Assembly: GCA_016783135.1 (NCBI GenBank)
Contig: JADHXC010000021.1
Coordinates: forward strand, 1-33,687
Direction: 5' to 3'
DNA: 33,687 nt
DNA from: Dehalococcoidales bacterium
GTDB taxonomy: Bacteria; Chloroflexota; Dehalococcoidia; Dehalococcoidales; Fen-1064
A program made the translations under genes and the position numbers. The notes beneath the pieces are model-generated. The model saw nothing but the letters and a program-made list of their open reading frames with translations, was not told the DNA's origin and did no database searches. Shown here piece by piece: positions 24,300-32,561 of the stretch (positions are counted from its first letter, which is position 1; each line of letters starts with the position of its first letter).

Positions 24300-24425
24300 A
24301 TGAACTACCTGATTGCATCAGCCCGAGTGATTGGCAGGTTCCTGGGTCTTGTCATTGGTTACGGCCTCGAGACTCCGTCTCAGGATGCAGTAAATCGCTA
24401 CCCCACCCTGCGGTACTACTTCTAG
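24300..24425 (+). CDS. Small 41-residue protein with strong ribosome binding site
   Basis: AAGGAGG (24286-24292) stands seven bases before ATG 24300, one of the best sites in the window. The product begins MNYLIASARVIGRFLGLVIG and ends NRYPTLRYYF: an amphipathic or single membrane-spanning helix (about residues 3-21) followed by a short polar and aromatic tail. I recognise no family. The dedicated promoter upstream and the clean start region suggest that it is expressed. The alternative is that the leader has another purpose and the ORF is incidental. Confidence 0.55.
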   Translation: MNYLIASARVIGRFLGLVIGYGLETPSQDAVNRYPTLRYYF

Positions 24426-24637
24426 CCATGTCACAGCGTAAACCCCGCCCGGCCACGTTCCACTAGCCCGGAAAGAAAAGACATTTCATCGAGCGTGGCT
24501 GCGGCGCAGGGAAACGCCTTCTTACTACCCCCACATCCCATTCCAACAGACCCACCCCTCAATCCGTCCTCTCTCCTGTACTGTCCCTAACCCGCCTCTT
24601 TTTACCACTATGTCCTTCCACGAAAGTCATCCCGTCA
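24426..24637. other. Intergenic stretch without recognised features
   Basis: Between the 41-aa ORF and the end of the methyltransferase gene I see no ORF of coding character, no repeat-family member and no strong hairpin. The sequence is rich in C and T on the plus strand from about 24515 to 24610. Confidence 0.5.
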
Positions 24638-25387
24638 TTATCTCCGGCACTGGAATACTATGGTGGCATCTTCTCCCTTCGAGTCGGCGTCCCGATATGG
24701 CGTGGTTGCCCTGATATCGCTGAAACCGCTAGATTCGAGCAGCTGCCGGAACTCGTCCTGCTCGTAAAATCGTAACGAGAGCTCCTCGGCTTCGTCATCA
24801 ATGACTCGGCCATGACTGATGACCTGATAGCGGTGTATGTCCTGCTGGACCTGCTCCCCGGAGTCGTACGTCGGTAGAGCACTAAAGACAAGCTCGGTGC
24901 CATCAGGTCGGGTTAAGCGGGATTCGTGCCATGTCCCGAGGTCTCCGGTCAGCGCTCTCGGGGTTTCAATTTCAAGGACCAGCTTGCCGCCGGGAACAAG
25001 GTGATGATGGAGTCTCCGGAGGGCTTCCGCAGCATTTGCCCGGTCGGTAATAAGGCCGAAGGAACCGGCAGGGATAAGGATATAGCCGTACCGGCGGGGG
25101 ATATCCATCTCCTGGAGAAGCTGCTGATAGAGTACCGGCTGAAGTCCCTTTGCCTCGCAACGGTTGTGGCATGCCTGAAGCATATCAGGCGAGGCGTCAG
25201 TGCCGTCGATATCAATACCCCGTTCCAGGAACGGAATCAGGAAACGCCCTGTACCACACATTGGCTCCAGCACGGGATGGGCGGTGTCTTCGCGACAGTG
25301 GAGGAAGAACGACAGGGCATCCGGTGGCGCCTCGGGCTTGGAGAGGTCGTAATACTCGGTGCAGAGCCTTCCGTAGATACTCGTCAT
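24638..25387 (-). CDS. Class I SAM-dependent methyltransferase
   Basis: The 249-residue protein has motif I LEPMCGTGRFLIPFLERG (about residues 40-57; the usual EhGCGTGR variant), an acidic motif II GTDASPDMLQACHNR, and LVPGGKLVLEIETP (post-motif III). This resembles the Methyltransf_25/11 group with unknown substrate. It starts 21 bases after the stop of the CoA-transferase gene and has only a weak AAAGG site, so it is probably the last gene of that operon. A role in the acid or CoA ester pathway is possible but not shown. Confidence 0.8.
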   Translation of the reverse strand: MTSIYGRLCTEYYDLSKPEAPPDALSFFLHCREDTAHPVLEPMCGTGRFLIPFLERGIDIDGTDASPDMLQACHNRCEAKGLQPVLYQQLLQEMDIPRRYGYILIPAGSFGLITDRANAAEALRRLHHHLVPGGKLVLEIETPRALTGDLGTWHESRLTRPDGTELVFSALPTYDSGEQVQQDIHRYQVISHGRVIDDEAEELSLRFYEQDEFRQLLESSGFSDIRATTPYRDADSKGEDATIVFQCRR

Positions 25388-25408
25388 TGTGCCCGGTGTA
25401 GCCTTTCG

Positions 25409-26713
25409 CTATATTACTATGGGTCCGTCGCTGACTACCTGCTCTTCTTCGAGCCGGTCAATCTCCCGGTCACTCAGGCCGAGAAGCTCGGCGAGGACGT
25501 AACGGCTGTGCTCGCCGATGCAGGGTGCCGGGCGATTGACACCGGTCGGGGTCCTGGACAGCCTCAGGGGGAACCCGGGATAATCATGGTTCCCTGCCTG
25601 GGGATGGGTCACGTTGGTGAAGTAGCCTCTCTCTCTAAGGTGGGGGTCCTCCATCACCTCTTTTACATTGAGGACAGCCCCGGCGGTCACCCCGGCCTTT
25701 TGCAGGGTATTCATCACCTGATAGTGGTCCTGTTGCGTGGTCCACTCACTGATGAGCTTGTCCAACTCATCCTGGTTCTGCCACCGTCCCATCTGGTCGG
25801 AGAACCTTTCCTCCTGCGTCCACGGTGGATTGCCGATGGTCCGGCAGAACGCACTCCACTCTTCATCCGTAGCCACGGCAACCGAGACCCAGGCGTCGTC
25901 GCCGCGGCAGCGGTAGCAGCCGTGGGGTGCCATGCAGGAGTGCCGGTTACCCGTCCGTTTCGGTTCGCGCCCGTTCATGGCGAAATCGAGAAGCGGTTCA
26001 GCAAGAAGGTCGACACTGGTCTCTATCTGGGCAAGCTCGATGTACTGTCCCTGGCCGGTACGGCGGCGGTGCCACAGGGCAAGCATCACCGCTCCGGCGG
26101 CATTTATCGAGGCTACGGGGTCGGTGTATGTCGACTGCGTGCGGTAGGGCCCACTGTCCGGGTAGCCCATGATGCTGGAGAAACCGGCGTGCTGCTCCAG
26201 GGTGGTCCCATAGGCAGGGTAGTCGCGATAGGGGCCACTATTCCCGTAGCCGGGCATGGAAATCATTATAATTGCGGGGTTGACCTCACAGAGTACCGGG
26301 TAGTCAAGACCGAAGTTTTTCATCACCCTGGGAGTATAATTCTCCAGGACAATATCACTCGTCTTTACCAGCCGCTTGAAGATTTCCTGGCCCTGAGGAT
26401 AGCGCAGGTCCAGCGCAATACCGAGCTTGTTGCGGTTGAAGTCATTGTACATCCCCATGCGGTTCCATGGTTGCTCTCCAGGGTCACCATCGGGGTAGTA
26501 GGGGAAATGCCTGCCGTCCCGGTGCATCTGCTGCATCCTCTCCAGGGCTTCACGACCGCCAGCCCGGCCGATGGGGGCCTCGATGAGAATGACCTGGGCA
26601 CCCAGGTCCGCCAGCATCCTGACAGCCAGGGGGCCGGCCCAGACCCGGCTGAGGTCCAGGATACGCACGCCTTCGAGCACTTGCTTCGTCGTGTTCAAAT
26701 CACGCGTGCTCAT
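25409..26713 (-). CDS. CaiB/BaiF family III CoA-transferase, Asp-bearing partner
   Basis: The 434-residue protein has the family's opening ILDLSRVWAGPLAVRMLADLGAQVILIE, NKLGIALDLRYPQGQEIFKRLVKTSDIVLENYTPRVM, and GRREPxxx-like GHYRCRG blocks. Asp198 in YTDPVASINAAGAVMLAL aligns by eye with the catalytic Asp169 of formyl-CoA transferase, which forms the acyl-anhydride intermediate. Members move CoA between carboxylic acids. The start ATG overlaps the TGA of the upstream homologue by 4 bases (ATGA), so the two are coupled and may form a heteromer, as known for BbsEF. The substrate is unknown. Confidence 0.88.
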   Translation of the reverse strand: MSTRDLNTTKQVLEGVRILDLSRVWAGPLAVRMLADLGAQVILIEAPIGRAGGREALERMQQMHRDGRHFPYYPDGDPGEQPWNRMGMYNDFNRNKLGIALDLRYPQGQEIFKRLVKTSDIVLENYTPRVMKNFGLDYPVLCEVNPAIIMISMPGYGNSGPYRDYPAYGTTLEQHAGFSSIMGYPDSGPYRTQSTYTDPVASINAAGAVMLALWHRRRTGQGQYIELAQIETSVDLLAEPLLDFAMNGREPKRTGNRHSCMAPHGCYRCRGDDAWVSVAVATDEEWSAFCRTIGNPPWTQEERFSDQMGRWQNQDELDKLISEWTTQQDHYQVMNTLQKAGVTAGAVLNVKEVMEDPHLRERGYFTNVTHPQAGNHDYPGFPLRLSRTPTGVNRPAPCIGEHSRYVLAELLGLSDREIDRLEEEQVVSDGPIVI

Positions 26714-27912
26714 AAACAGCCTCCCTTCCGCAGCTTAACCAGGTCTTCTCTACTGTAGCCCAGGCGCTGGCAGTATATCTCTTCGTTGTGCTCGCCGAGT
26801 AACGGTGCGCGGTCGGTCTGCCAGGGCGTTTCGGACATCCGGAAGGGTGCTCCGGGGTAAGGGAGAGTCCCGGTCTCCGGGTGGTCCACCTGCACAAAGA
26901 ACTCCCTTTCCCGGAAGTGTGGGTCACTGAGTAGCTCTCCGGGGTGTGTTACCGGTGTGCAGGGCACGCGCCACTGTTCACAGGTGTGAAAGACCTCCTC
27001 CCTGGTCCGTTCCAGAAACCAGGGCATCAGCAGGGCGTCGTAGGCTTCGGCATTGGCCATGCGGTCCAGGGGGCTGATAAACCTCGGGTCTTCGCCCAGT
27101 TCTGGCATACCCACCAGAGCATGTAGGAGCTCCTGCTGCTGCAGGCTGGAGGCGCTTAGGGCTACGTGCCCGTCTTTGCAGGGATAGATGGTTACCGGGT
27201 AGTTACTCTCGTAACGGTTACCCGTGCGCGACTTTATCTCGCCGCCGTAGGTATAGCGGATGATGGTGAACTGGTGGAATCCGGTCAGGCATTCCATGAT
27301 GGAGACATCCACCTGTTGTCCCTGGCCGGTGTCTTCCCGTGAGTAGAGGGCAGCCAGCGTTCCGAAGAACCCGTGCAGGCCACCCTGGTACTCGGGCTGC
27401 GGCCCCGCTCCCTGCAAAGGCTCCCGGTCCGGCTCACCATTGATGTACTGGTGTCCGCTCAGGGCATAGCCCACGATGGAGGACATTTTATAGTCGCGAT
27501 ACGGTCCGCTCTGCCCGAATCCGGTGATGGACGTCATAACCAGCCGGGGATTGATGCTCTCCAGGGTTGCGTAGTCGAGGCCAAGACTGGCCATCACTCC
27601 GGGTTGGAAGTTCTCCACCAGCACATCGGTAGTTCCAACCAGCTCCTTGAATATCTGAAGTCCGGTGGCAATCTCCAGGTTGAGGGTGATGCTCTTCTTA
27701 CCGGTATTCAGGTAGAGGAATGCGCCGCTTCTTTCCGGGTGGGGTTCGTCTCCCGGGAAGGGTCCCGTCCGGCGGGCTACGTCTCCCTCTCCGGGCTTCT
27801 CTACCTTGATGACCTCGGCGCCAAAGGCGGCCAGCATCTTGGCGCAGTATGGGCCGGATACATATTCGCCGAGGTCGAGTACGCTTATGCCGTCGAGTGC
27901 CTGTTGTATCAC
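26710..27912 (-). CDS. CaiB/BaiF family III CoA-transferase, Glu in place of catalytic Asp
   Basis: The 400-residue protein has VLDLGEYVSGPYCAKMLAAFGAEVIKVEKPGEGD, KKSITLNLEIATGLQIFKELVGTTDVLVENFQPGV, and RLVMTSITGFGQSGPY, all family signatures. At the catalytic site the segment reads QPEYQGGLHGFFGTLAAL, placing Glu174 where formyl-CoA transferase has Asp169. It may be a structural partner of the next gene or use Glu. Translation starts at GTG with AAGGA eight bases upstream. It is the first gene of a three-gene unit that ends with the methyltransferase. Confidence 0.87.
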   Translation of the reverse strand: MIQQALDGISVLDLGEYVSGPYCAKMLAAFGAEVIKVEKPGEGDVARRTGPFPGDEPHPERSGAFLYLNTGKKSITLNLEIATGLQIFKELVGTTDVLVENFQPGVMASLGLDYATLESINPRLVMTSITGFGQSGPYRDYKMSSIVGYALSGHQYINGEPDREPLQGAGPQPEYQGGLHGFFGTLAALYSREDTGQGQQVDVSIMECLTGFHQFTIIRYTYGGEIKSRTGNRYESNYPVTIYPCKDGHVALSASSLQQQELLHALVGMPELGEDPRFISPLDRMANAEAYDALLMPWFLERTREEVFHTCEQWRVPCTPVTHPGELLSDPHFREREFFVQVDHPETGTLPYPGAPFRMSETPWQTDRAPLLGEHNEEIYCQRLGYSREDLVKLRKGGCL

Positions 27913-28090
27913 CGGTGTATTCCTTCCGTGGGCATGTACATTGTTGGAGATTTGCCGTGCCGTCTACTCAAGCCATGTTACGGTAGGTATCAATTGAGTG
28001 TCAAGAAGGCGTAATCATCGGTACAGCATCTTGACAGATAATCGGCGACTACCTATCATTGGTATGGCAGTTAATAAACAAGGGGTATTC

Positions 28091-28207
28091 ATGGCATATC
28101 GTACGTTTGTCGTTCCCAGACATATCTATTCAGGACCGGGGTCTCTGGAAAGCCTGGCCACGGTACAAGGAAAGCGGGCCTTTATCGTTACCGACGCTAT
28201 CGTGTAG
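28091..28207 (+). pseudogene. Truncated iron-containing alcohol dehydrogenase (N-terminal remnant)
   Basis: The 38-residue product starts MAYRTFVVPRHIYSGPGSL and continues through GKRAFIVTDAIV, the N-terminal strand region of group III iron-dependent alcohol dehydrogenases (normally about 380-400 residues), then meets TAG. AGGGG lies six bases before the ATG. No continuation is found in any frame downstream, so the rest was deleted. Between here and the next gene lies only a CTCCCG/CGGGAG hairpin (28301-28320). Confidence 0.7.
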
Positions 28208-28390
28208 GCCCATACTACAGCAGTAGATTGGGAACACGCGGCTGTCTCCTCAAGTAGCGGTAACCGTGTTCAGGACGTGCGAAACAGGTCTGCCTCATCA
28301 CTCCCGGACGAGAACGGGAGCATCTTGAAACTTCACACACAAATAGCCTGTAATGACCAATGTCTGAGTAGCTGAATTGGGAGGTGCGCT

Positions 28391-29284
28391 ATGCTCAAGC
28401 ATGATTACGCTGATATCAATGATATTCGTCTGCATTATGTGACTGCAGGGAAGGGTAAGCTGCTAATGTTCGCCCACGGCTTTCCCGAGTTCTGGTATGA
28501 GTGGAAGAACCAGCTCACTGAGTTTGAGGATGGATATCAGGTCGTGGCGCCTGACATGCGTGGCTACAACCTGTCGTCAAAACCGGCTGACGTAGAGCAG
28601 TACCGGGTAGAGTATCTCATTGAAGACCTTCGATTGCTGGCAGAGCACCTCGGTCACAAGAGGTTCATCCTCATTGGTCACGACTGGGGCGGTGCAGTCG
28701 CATGGGCATTCGCCTCGCGCCATCCTGATTATCTTGAGAAGCTGATTATCATCAATGCACCGCACCCTGGAGTATTCGATCGAGAGTTGCGGGAGAATCC
28801 GGCTCAACAGCGAGCCAGCCAGTACATGCTAATGTTCCGCGGCTCTCAAGCCGAACAGGCACTCTCGGCAGACAACCATGCGGGTCTCGTCGACAGTATT
28901 CTTGGCAGGGGACTCAGAGAAGGCTACTTCACTGCGGAAGACCGCGATGCATACCTAGCGGCATGGTCACAGCCTGGCGCACTCACTGGTGGGCTGAACT
29001 ACTATCGGGCGGCCCAGGTCGGCCCGCCCTCGGACCAGGGTGGTCAGGCGCGGGGCAATTTTGGCGCGGATACCGCAGTTCTAACAGTGGCGGTACCGAC
29101 TCTGGTTATCTGGGGTGAGCAGGACCAGGCTCTACTCACTGGTAACCTCGAAGGTCTTGACGAGTTCGTACCGGAACTGACAGTGAAACGTATACCCGAC
29201 GGCTCACACTGGGTTGTTCACGAGAAGCCAGACCTGGTCAATGCGTATATCCGGGACTTCATAGAGAATAAGCTCTCAGGCTGA
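28391..29284 (+). CDS. Alpha/beta hydrolase of the epoxide hydrolase / haloacid dehalogenase type
   Basis: The 297-residue protein has the oxyanion motif HGFPEFWYEW, the nucleophile elbow GHDWGGAVAW with Asp98 instead of Ser, a cap region, and LVIWGEQDQAL and DGSHWVVHEKP with His273 as the catalytic base. Asp as nucleophile is the mark of epoxide hydrolases and fluoroacetate dehalogenases; these hydrolyse an epoxide or C-halogen bond via an ester intermediate. HGFPE is shared by both groups. GGGAGGTG before the ATG is a strong site. The substrate cannot be decided from the sequence. Confidence 0.88.
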   Translation: MLKHDYADINDIRLHYVTAGKGKLLMFAHGFPEFWYEWKNQLTEFEDGYQVVAPDMRGYNLSSKPADVEQYRVEYLIEDLRLLAEHLGHKRFILIGHDWGGAVAWAFASRHPDYLEKLIIINAPHPGVFDRELRENPAQQRASQYMLMFRGSQAEQALSADNHAGLVDSILGRGLREGYFTAEDRDAYLAAWSQPGALTGGLNYYRAAQVGPPSDQGGQARGNFGADTAVLTVAVPTLVIWGEQDQALLTGNLEGLDEFVPELTVKRIPDGSHWVVHEKPDLVNAYIRDFIENKLSG

Positions 29285-29593
29285 GACTTCATCTTCCCCT
29301 GCGCGAAAGACTGGAATGTGTGACCAGTAGCTTGTTTTCACTCCCGCAGACCAATGGGTCCCGATGCTCTCAAAGACAGTATTGTTGTGGTGCCCGAGGT
29401 GAAATACGGCTACGCCAGGATTAGAACAAGCTACTCTCTGCTCACACGCACTATGTTTGAGAATATCGACACGACTGCCAGACACATCAGGTCGGAGTGG
29501 TGACTTGCCCCTGAGAAATCGGTCGGCCCAGAGTGCCAGGTCCCCTGTTGATAGTAAGAATCGATGTCTGATTTCATGGCGAGGAGGGAAATG
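29285..29593. other. Intergenic stretch without recognised gene
   Basis: The 309 bases between the hydrolase and cupin genes hold short frames on both strands that do not look like known proteins, and no member of the repeat families. The minus-strand frame spanning it (29276-29719) is mostly antisense to the cupin gene. Confidence 0.5.
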
Positions 29594-29941
29594 ATGAAAG
29601 TGGTGAGGACTGGCGATGTCGATGCGCATGAAGTTGCGGGCAATTACTTCAGGGGCAGGGTTAGTATACAGGGCATCATCGGTGAGAGTGAAGACGAGTT
29701 CCGGGTTATCGTAGTGCACTTCAGTCCCGGTGCGTCAAGTGTATTCCATACCCACACCGCTGACCACGTCCTGTACGTTACTGAGGGAACAGGAATAGTG
29801 GCAACGGAGAGGGAGGAAATAACGGTGACGCCGGGTACCGTCATCCACATTCCGGCAGGCGAGAGGCACAGGCACGGTGCGACAGAAGAGGTAACAGCCT
29901 CGCAGATTGCGATAATGCCGCCGGGAGAGACTAGCTTCTGA
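29594..29941 (+). CDS. Small cupin-domain protein
   Basis: The 115-residue single-domain cupin has motif 1 PGASSVFHTHTADHVLYVTEGTG (metal ligands His/His/Glu-like with H-x-H and a downstream acidic position replaced) and motif 2 PGTVIHIPAGERHRHGA, where the last His is a ligand. Such proteins bind a metal ion and act as dioxygenases, isomerases or sensors; no role can be given. ATG 29594 has GGAGG six bases upstream; the frame also contains ATGs at 29591 and 29564, which are less well placed. Confidence 0.8.
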   Translation: MKVVRTGDVDAHEVAGNYFRGRVSIQGIIGESEDEFRVIVVHFSPGASSVFHTHTADHVLYVTEGTGIVATEREEITVTPGTVIHIPAGERHRHGATEEVTASQIAIMPPGETSF

Positions 29942-29994
29942 TCGACCACTTGACATATATTTGAATTCCATCTATACTTATCCAGGTTGAGAAA

Positions 29995-30291
29995 ATAGAA
30001 GAGGTAAAGGCTTAGAACGAGACTAGTAAGCCCCTAGCGAAGCTCAGAGAGCCGGGTAAGGTGTGAGCCGGTGCTAGCGCCGGGGTTGAATGGACTCGGG
30101 AGCCGCCTGCCGAAAGGGATTCCGCCCGATTAGGTTTGTGACGGAGTGGGCACCGTTATCAGAGCCCAGGGTATCGCTTTAAGATTTCGAAGCCGTACCC
30201 GAGAAGAGATGGTTATCCGGCTATTATTGGTAACCAACTAGGGTGGCACCGCGAAGGATTTAACTCCTCGCCCCTATGGGCGAGGAGTTTT
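29995..30291 (+). promoter_or_regulatory. T-box leader, Trp-specific (UGG specifier)
   Basis: The leader has the full T-box layout: GAACGAGACTAGTAAG at the base of stem I, an AG-rich apical part AGAGAGCCGGGTAAGG, a specifier loop GTTGAATGGACTCGG with the UGG tryptophan codon at 30091-30093, the conserved T-box AGGGTGGCACCGCG (30240-30253), and a terminator at 30264-30287. Uncharged tRNA-Trp would bind UGG and the T-box bulge and block the terminator, allowing trpEG transcription. The anthranilate synthase genes directly downstream agree with the specifier. Confidence 0.93.
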
Positions 30292-30295
30292 TGTA
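30264..30295 (+). terminator. Regulated T-box terminator
   Basis: CTCCTCGCCC (30264-30273) and GGGCGAGGAG (30278-30287) form a perfect 10-bp stem with a CTAT loop, followed by TTTTTG. The 5' arm lies just after the T-box sequence, as required for the terminator/antiterminator switch. Confidence 0.9.
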
Positions 30296-30310
30296 TTTAA
30301 GAGGTATGAG

Positions 30311-31783
30311 ATGTATTACCCAACACTGGAAGAAGTAAAGAGCTTTGAACCGCAAAACGGTAACCTGGTACCTGTCTGCCGCGAAATCGTGGCTGACCTT
30401 GAGACGCCTGTCTCCGCTTTCCTGAAAATTAACCGGGACGGCTACTCCTTCCTGCTGGAGAGTGTGGAGGGAGGCGAGCGGGTGGCACGCTACAGCTTCA
30501 TCGGCACTGACCCCTACCGCGTGCTCACCACGAGAGGGGAAGATGGCACCGACCCCCTTCTCCCCCTGGCCGGGGAACTGGAGAAGTATAAGGTTGTGCC
30601 GGTTAATGGTCTGCCCAGGTTCTGTGGCGGGGCAGTGGGTTATCTATCATATGAAACGGTGACCCGGTTTGAGGAGCTTCCCTCCCCCACCGCCGACCCG
30701 CTGGGGCTACCGGAATCACTCTTCATGCTGGTGGATACTATGCTAGCCTTTGACCATGCCACCCACAAGATAAAGGTTATCAGCTATATCTCTCTTGACA
30801 GCCCGGATATTGAGACAGCCTACCGGCAGGCAGTAGAGAAGATTGACAGCCTGGTAGACAGGCTCAAGACACCCCTCCTGCCGGGGCAGGCAGAGCTCAA
30901 ACACGTAGCCACTGGCAAAGGCCTATCCTCTAACATGTCACGGGGAGACTTTGAAGATAAGGTACGCCTTATCAAAGAATACATCACCGCCGGTGAAGCT
31001 ATCCAGGTGGTACTTTCCCAGCGGCTGAAACAACCGACCCGTGCTAACCCCTTTGATATCTACCGTGCGCTACGCACTATCAACCCTTCCCCCTACATGT
31101 TCTTCCTTGACTTCAAAGATTTTCATATCATAGGGGCGTCACCGGAGATACTGGTGCGAGTGGAAGACGGAGCGGTGATGACCCGTCCCCTGGCCGGCAC
31201 CCGCCCGCGGGGTAAAGACCCCGCAGAAGACGACCGTCTGGATAAGGAGCTGCGCAGCGACGAAAAGGAACGTGCCGAGCACATTATGCTGGTGGATTTG
31301 GGGCGTAACGATATCGGGCGTGTGAGCCAGCCGGGTACGGTTGAGGTCAGCGACCTGATGGATGTAGAGCGCTATTCCCACGTTATGCACCTGGTCTCAC
31401 ACGTTCAGGGCAAACTGCGGGGCGACATGACCCCCCTTGACGCCCTGCGCGCCTGCTTCCCCGCCGGCACGGTATCCGGCGCCCCCAAGATACGCGCCAT
31501 GGAGATTATTGCCGAGCTGGAAACTGAAAAGAGAGGCCCTTACGCCGGGGCGGTGGGATACCTCTCTTTTTCAGGCAATATGGATATGGCTATCGCCATC
31601 AGGACGATGGTGGTCAACCGGGGCATTGCCTACACCCAGGCAGGCTGTGGCGTGGTCTATGACAGCATCCCTGAGAAGGAGTATGAAGAGTCCATGAACA
31701 AAGCCAGGGCGCTGCTCAATGCCGTCAGTCAGGCGGAGGATACCAGTCCGAAAGCCGAGGAGAACCATGCTGTTACTGATTGA
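30311..31783 (+). CDS. trpE: Anthranilate synthase component I
   Basis: The 490-residue protein turns chorismate and ammonia from TrpG into anthranilate, the first step to tryptophan. The N-terminal region keeps the Trp feedback site LLES in SFLLESVEGGERVARYSF. The C-terminal chorismate-binding domain has IQVVLSQR, GASPEILVR, RPLAGTRPRGK, RSDEKERAEHIMLVDLGRNDIGR and GCGVVYDSIPEKEYEES. Length is standard. It is first in the operon, behind the T-box, and trpG begins inside its last codons. Confidence 0.95.
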   Translation: MYYPTLEEVKSFEPQNGNLVPVCREIVADLETPVSAFLKINRDGYSFLLESVEGGERVARYSFIGTDPYRVLTTRGEDGTDPLLPLAGELEKYKVVPVNGLPRFCGGAVGYLSYETVTRFEELPSPTADPLGLPESLFMLVDTMLAFDHATHKIKVISYISLDSPDIETAYRQAVEKIDSLVDRLKTPLLPGQAELKHVATGKGLSSNMSRGDFEDKVRLIKEYITAGEAIQVVLSQRLKQPTRANPFDIYRALRTINPSPYMFFLDFKDFHIIGASPEILVRVEDGAVMTRPLAGTRPRGKDPAEDDRLDKELRSDEKERAEHIMLVDLGRNDIGRVSQPGTVEVSDLMDVERYSHVMHLVSHVQGKLRGDMTPLDALRACFPAGTVSGAPKIRAMEIIAELETEKRGPYAGAVGYLSFSGNMDMAIAIRTMVVNRGIAYTQAGCGVVYDSIPEKEYEESMNKARALLNAVSQAEDTSPKAEENHAVTD

Positions 31784-32348
31784 TAACTACGACAGCTTCA
31801 CCTACAACCTCTTCCAGTACTTCAGCGAACTGGGGGAGGAGGTATTGGTAGTACGCAACGACAAGACCACCACCGCTGAGATTGAGCGGCTGAATCCGGA
31901 GCGGATTGTCATATCGCCCGGCCCCTCGGTACCGGAGAGAGCCGGCATCTCCAACGAGGTCATCCGCCACTTTGGCAACCGGCTGCCCATCCTTGGCATC
32001 TGCCTGGGGAACCAGTGTATCGGCTTCAGCTACGGCGGCATCATAGAGCAGGCAGGCAAAATTATGCATGGCAAGTCATCTCTCATCCATCACAACGGGG
32101 AGGGAGTCTTTGCCGGACTACCCAACCCCCTCACTGCCATCCGCTACCACTCGCTGGTGGTGCGGCGGGAGGGACTACCGGACTGCCTGGAGGTAACCGC
32201 CTGGACAGATGACGACACCATAATGGGACTGAGGCACCGCCACTATCCTGTGGAGGGAATCCAGTTCCACCCCGAATCTTTCATGACCGAGGCAGGCAAA
32301 GAGCTGCTACAGAATTTCTTGAGTCTGAGTAGAAGAAACGAAGGGTAA
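31767..32348 (+). CDS. trpG: Anthranilate synthase component II (glutamine amidotransferase)
   Basis: This 193-residue class I amidotransferase delivers ammonia to TrpE. It starts LLLIDNYDSFTYNLFQYF, the diagnostic family N-terminus. The catalytic Cys is in LGICLGNQ (most relatives have GHQ), and His-Glu in IQFHPESF. The frame is open from 31719, but ATG 31767 has GAGGAG four bases upstream and overlaps trpE by 17 bases, which fits coupled translation. Some bacteria use this subunit also for para-aminobenzoate; no pabB is visible. Confidence 0.93.
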   Translation: MLLLIDNYDSFTYNLFQYFSELGEEVLVVRNDKTTTAEIERLNPERIVISPGPSVPERAGISNEVIRHFGNRLPILGICLGNQCIGFSYGGIIEQAGKIMHGKSSLIHHNGEGVFAGLPNPLTAIRYHSLVVRREGLPDCLEVTAWTDDDTIMGLRHRHYPVEGIQFHPESFMTEAGKELLQNFLSLSRRNEG

Positions 32349-32353
32349 GAATG

Positions 32354-32519
32354 GAGGTTATATAGAATCCATCCCCCATGCGGCCCATCTGGGCCGCCTC
32401 CCCCTTCCCTTAGAAAGGGAAGGGGGGAACAAACAAGAGAGGGGGCTCTGCCCCCTCTCTTAAACCTCTTCCCCCTCTCCTTACTAAGGAGAGGGGGATT
32501 AAGGGGGAGAGGTTATATA
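32354..32519. repeat. Hairpin-cluster repeat, copy C, flanked by an 11-bp direct repeat
   Basis: Four perfect hairpins stand in a row: GCGGCCCA/TGGGCCGC (32380-32397), CCCCCTTCCCTT/AAGGGAAGGGGG (32400-32426), AGAGAGGGGGC/GCCCCCTCTCT (32436-32460) and CCCCCTCTCCTT/AAGGAGAGGGGG (32471-32497). The last two and the GGTT tail follow the plan of copies A and B. GAGGTTATATA occurs at both 32354-32364 and 32509-32519 and may be a target duplication. The block separates trpG from the next gene and may reduce read-through. Confidence 0.65.
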
Positions 32520-32561
32520 AATGAGCTGTTGTGTGGGATAGAATAGGGCAGAGGTGATGAG

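Noticed and set aside
24926-26758. A 610-codon open frame on the plus strand
   Set aside because: It runs antisense to the methyltransferase and Asp-type CoA-transferase genes, whose family motifs are clear; its own translation has no recognisable domain and results from GC-rich codon bias.
30060-30260. tRNA-like features in the trp leader
   Set aside because: The structured bases are explained completely by the T-box architecture (specifier loop, T-box bulge, terminator).
32354-32519. A CRISPR-like array of hairpins
   Set aside because: The four palindromes differ in sequence and spacing and there are no repeat-spacer units or cas genes.
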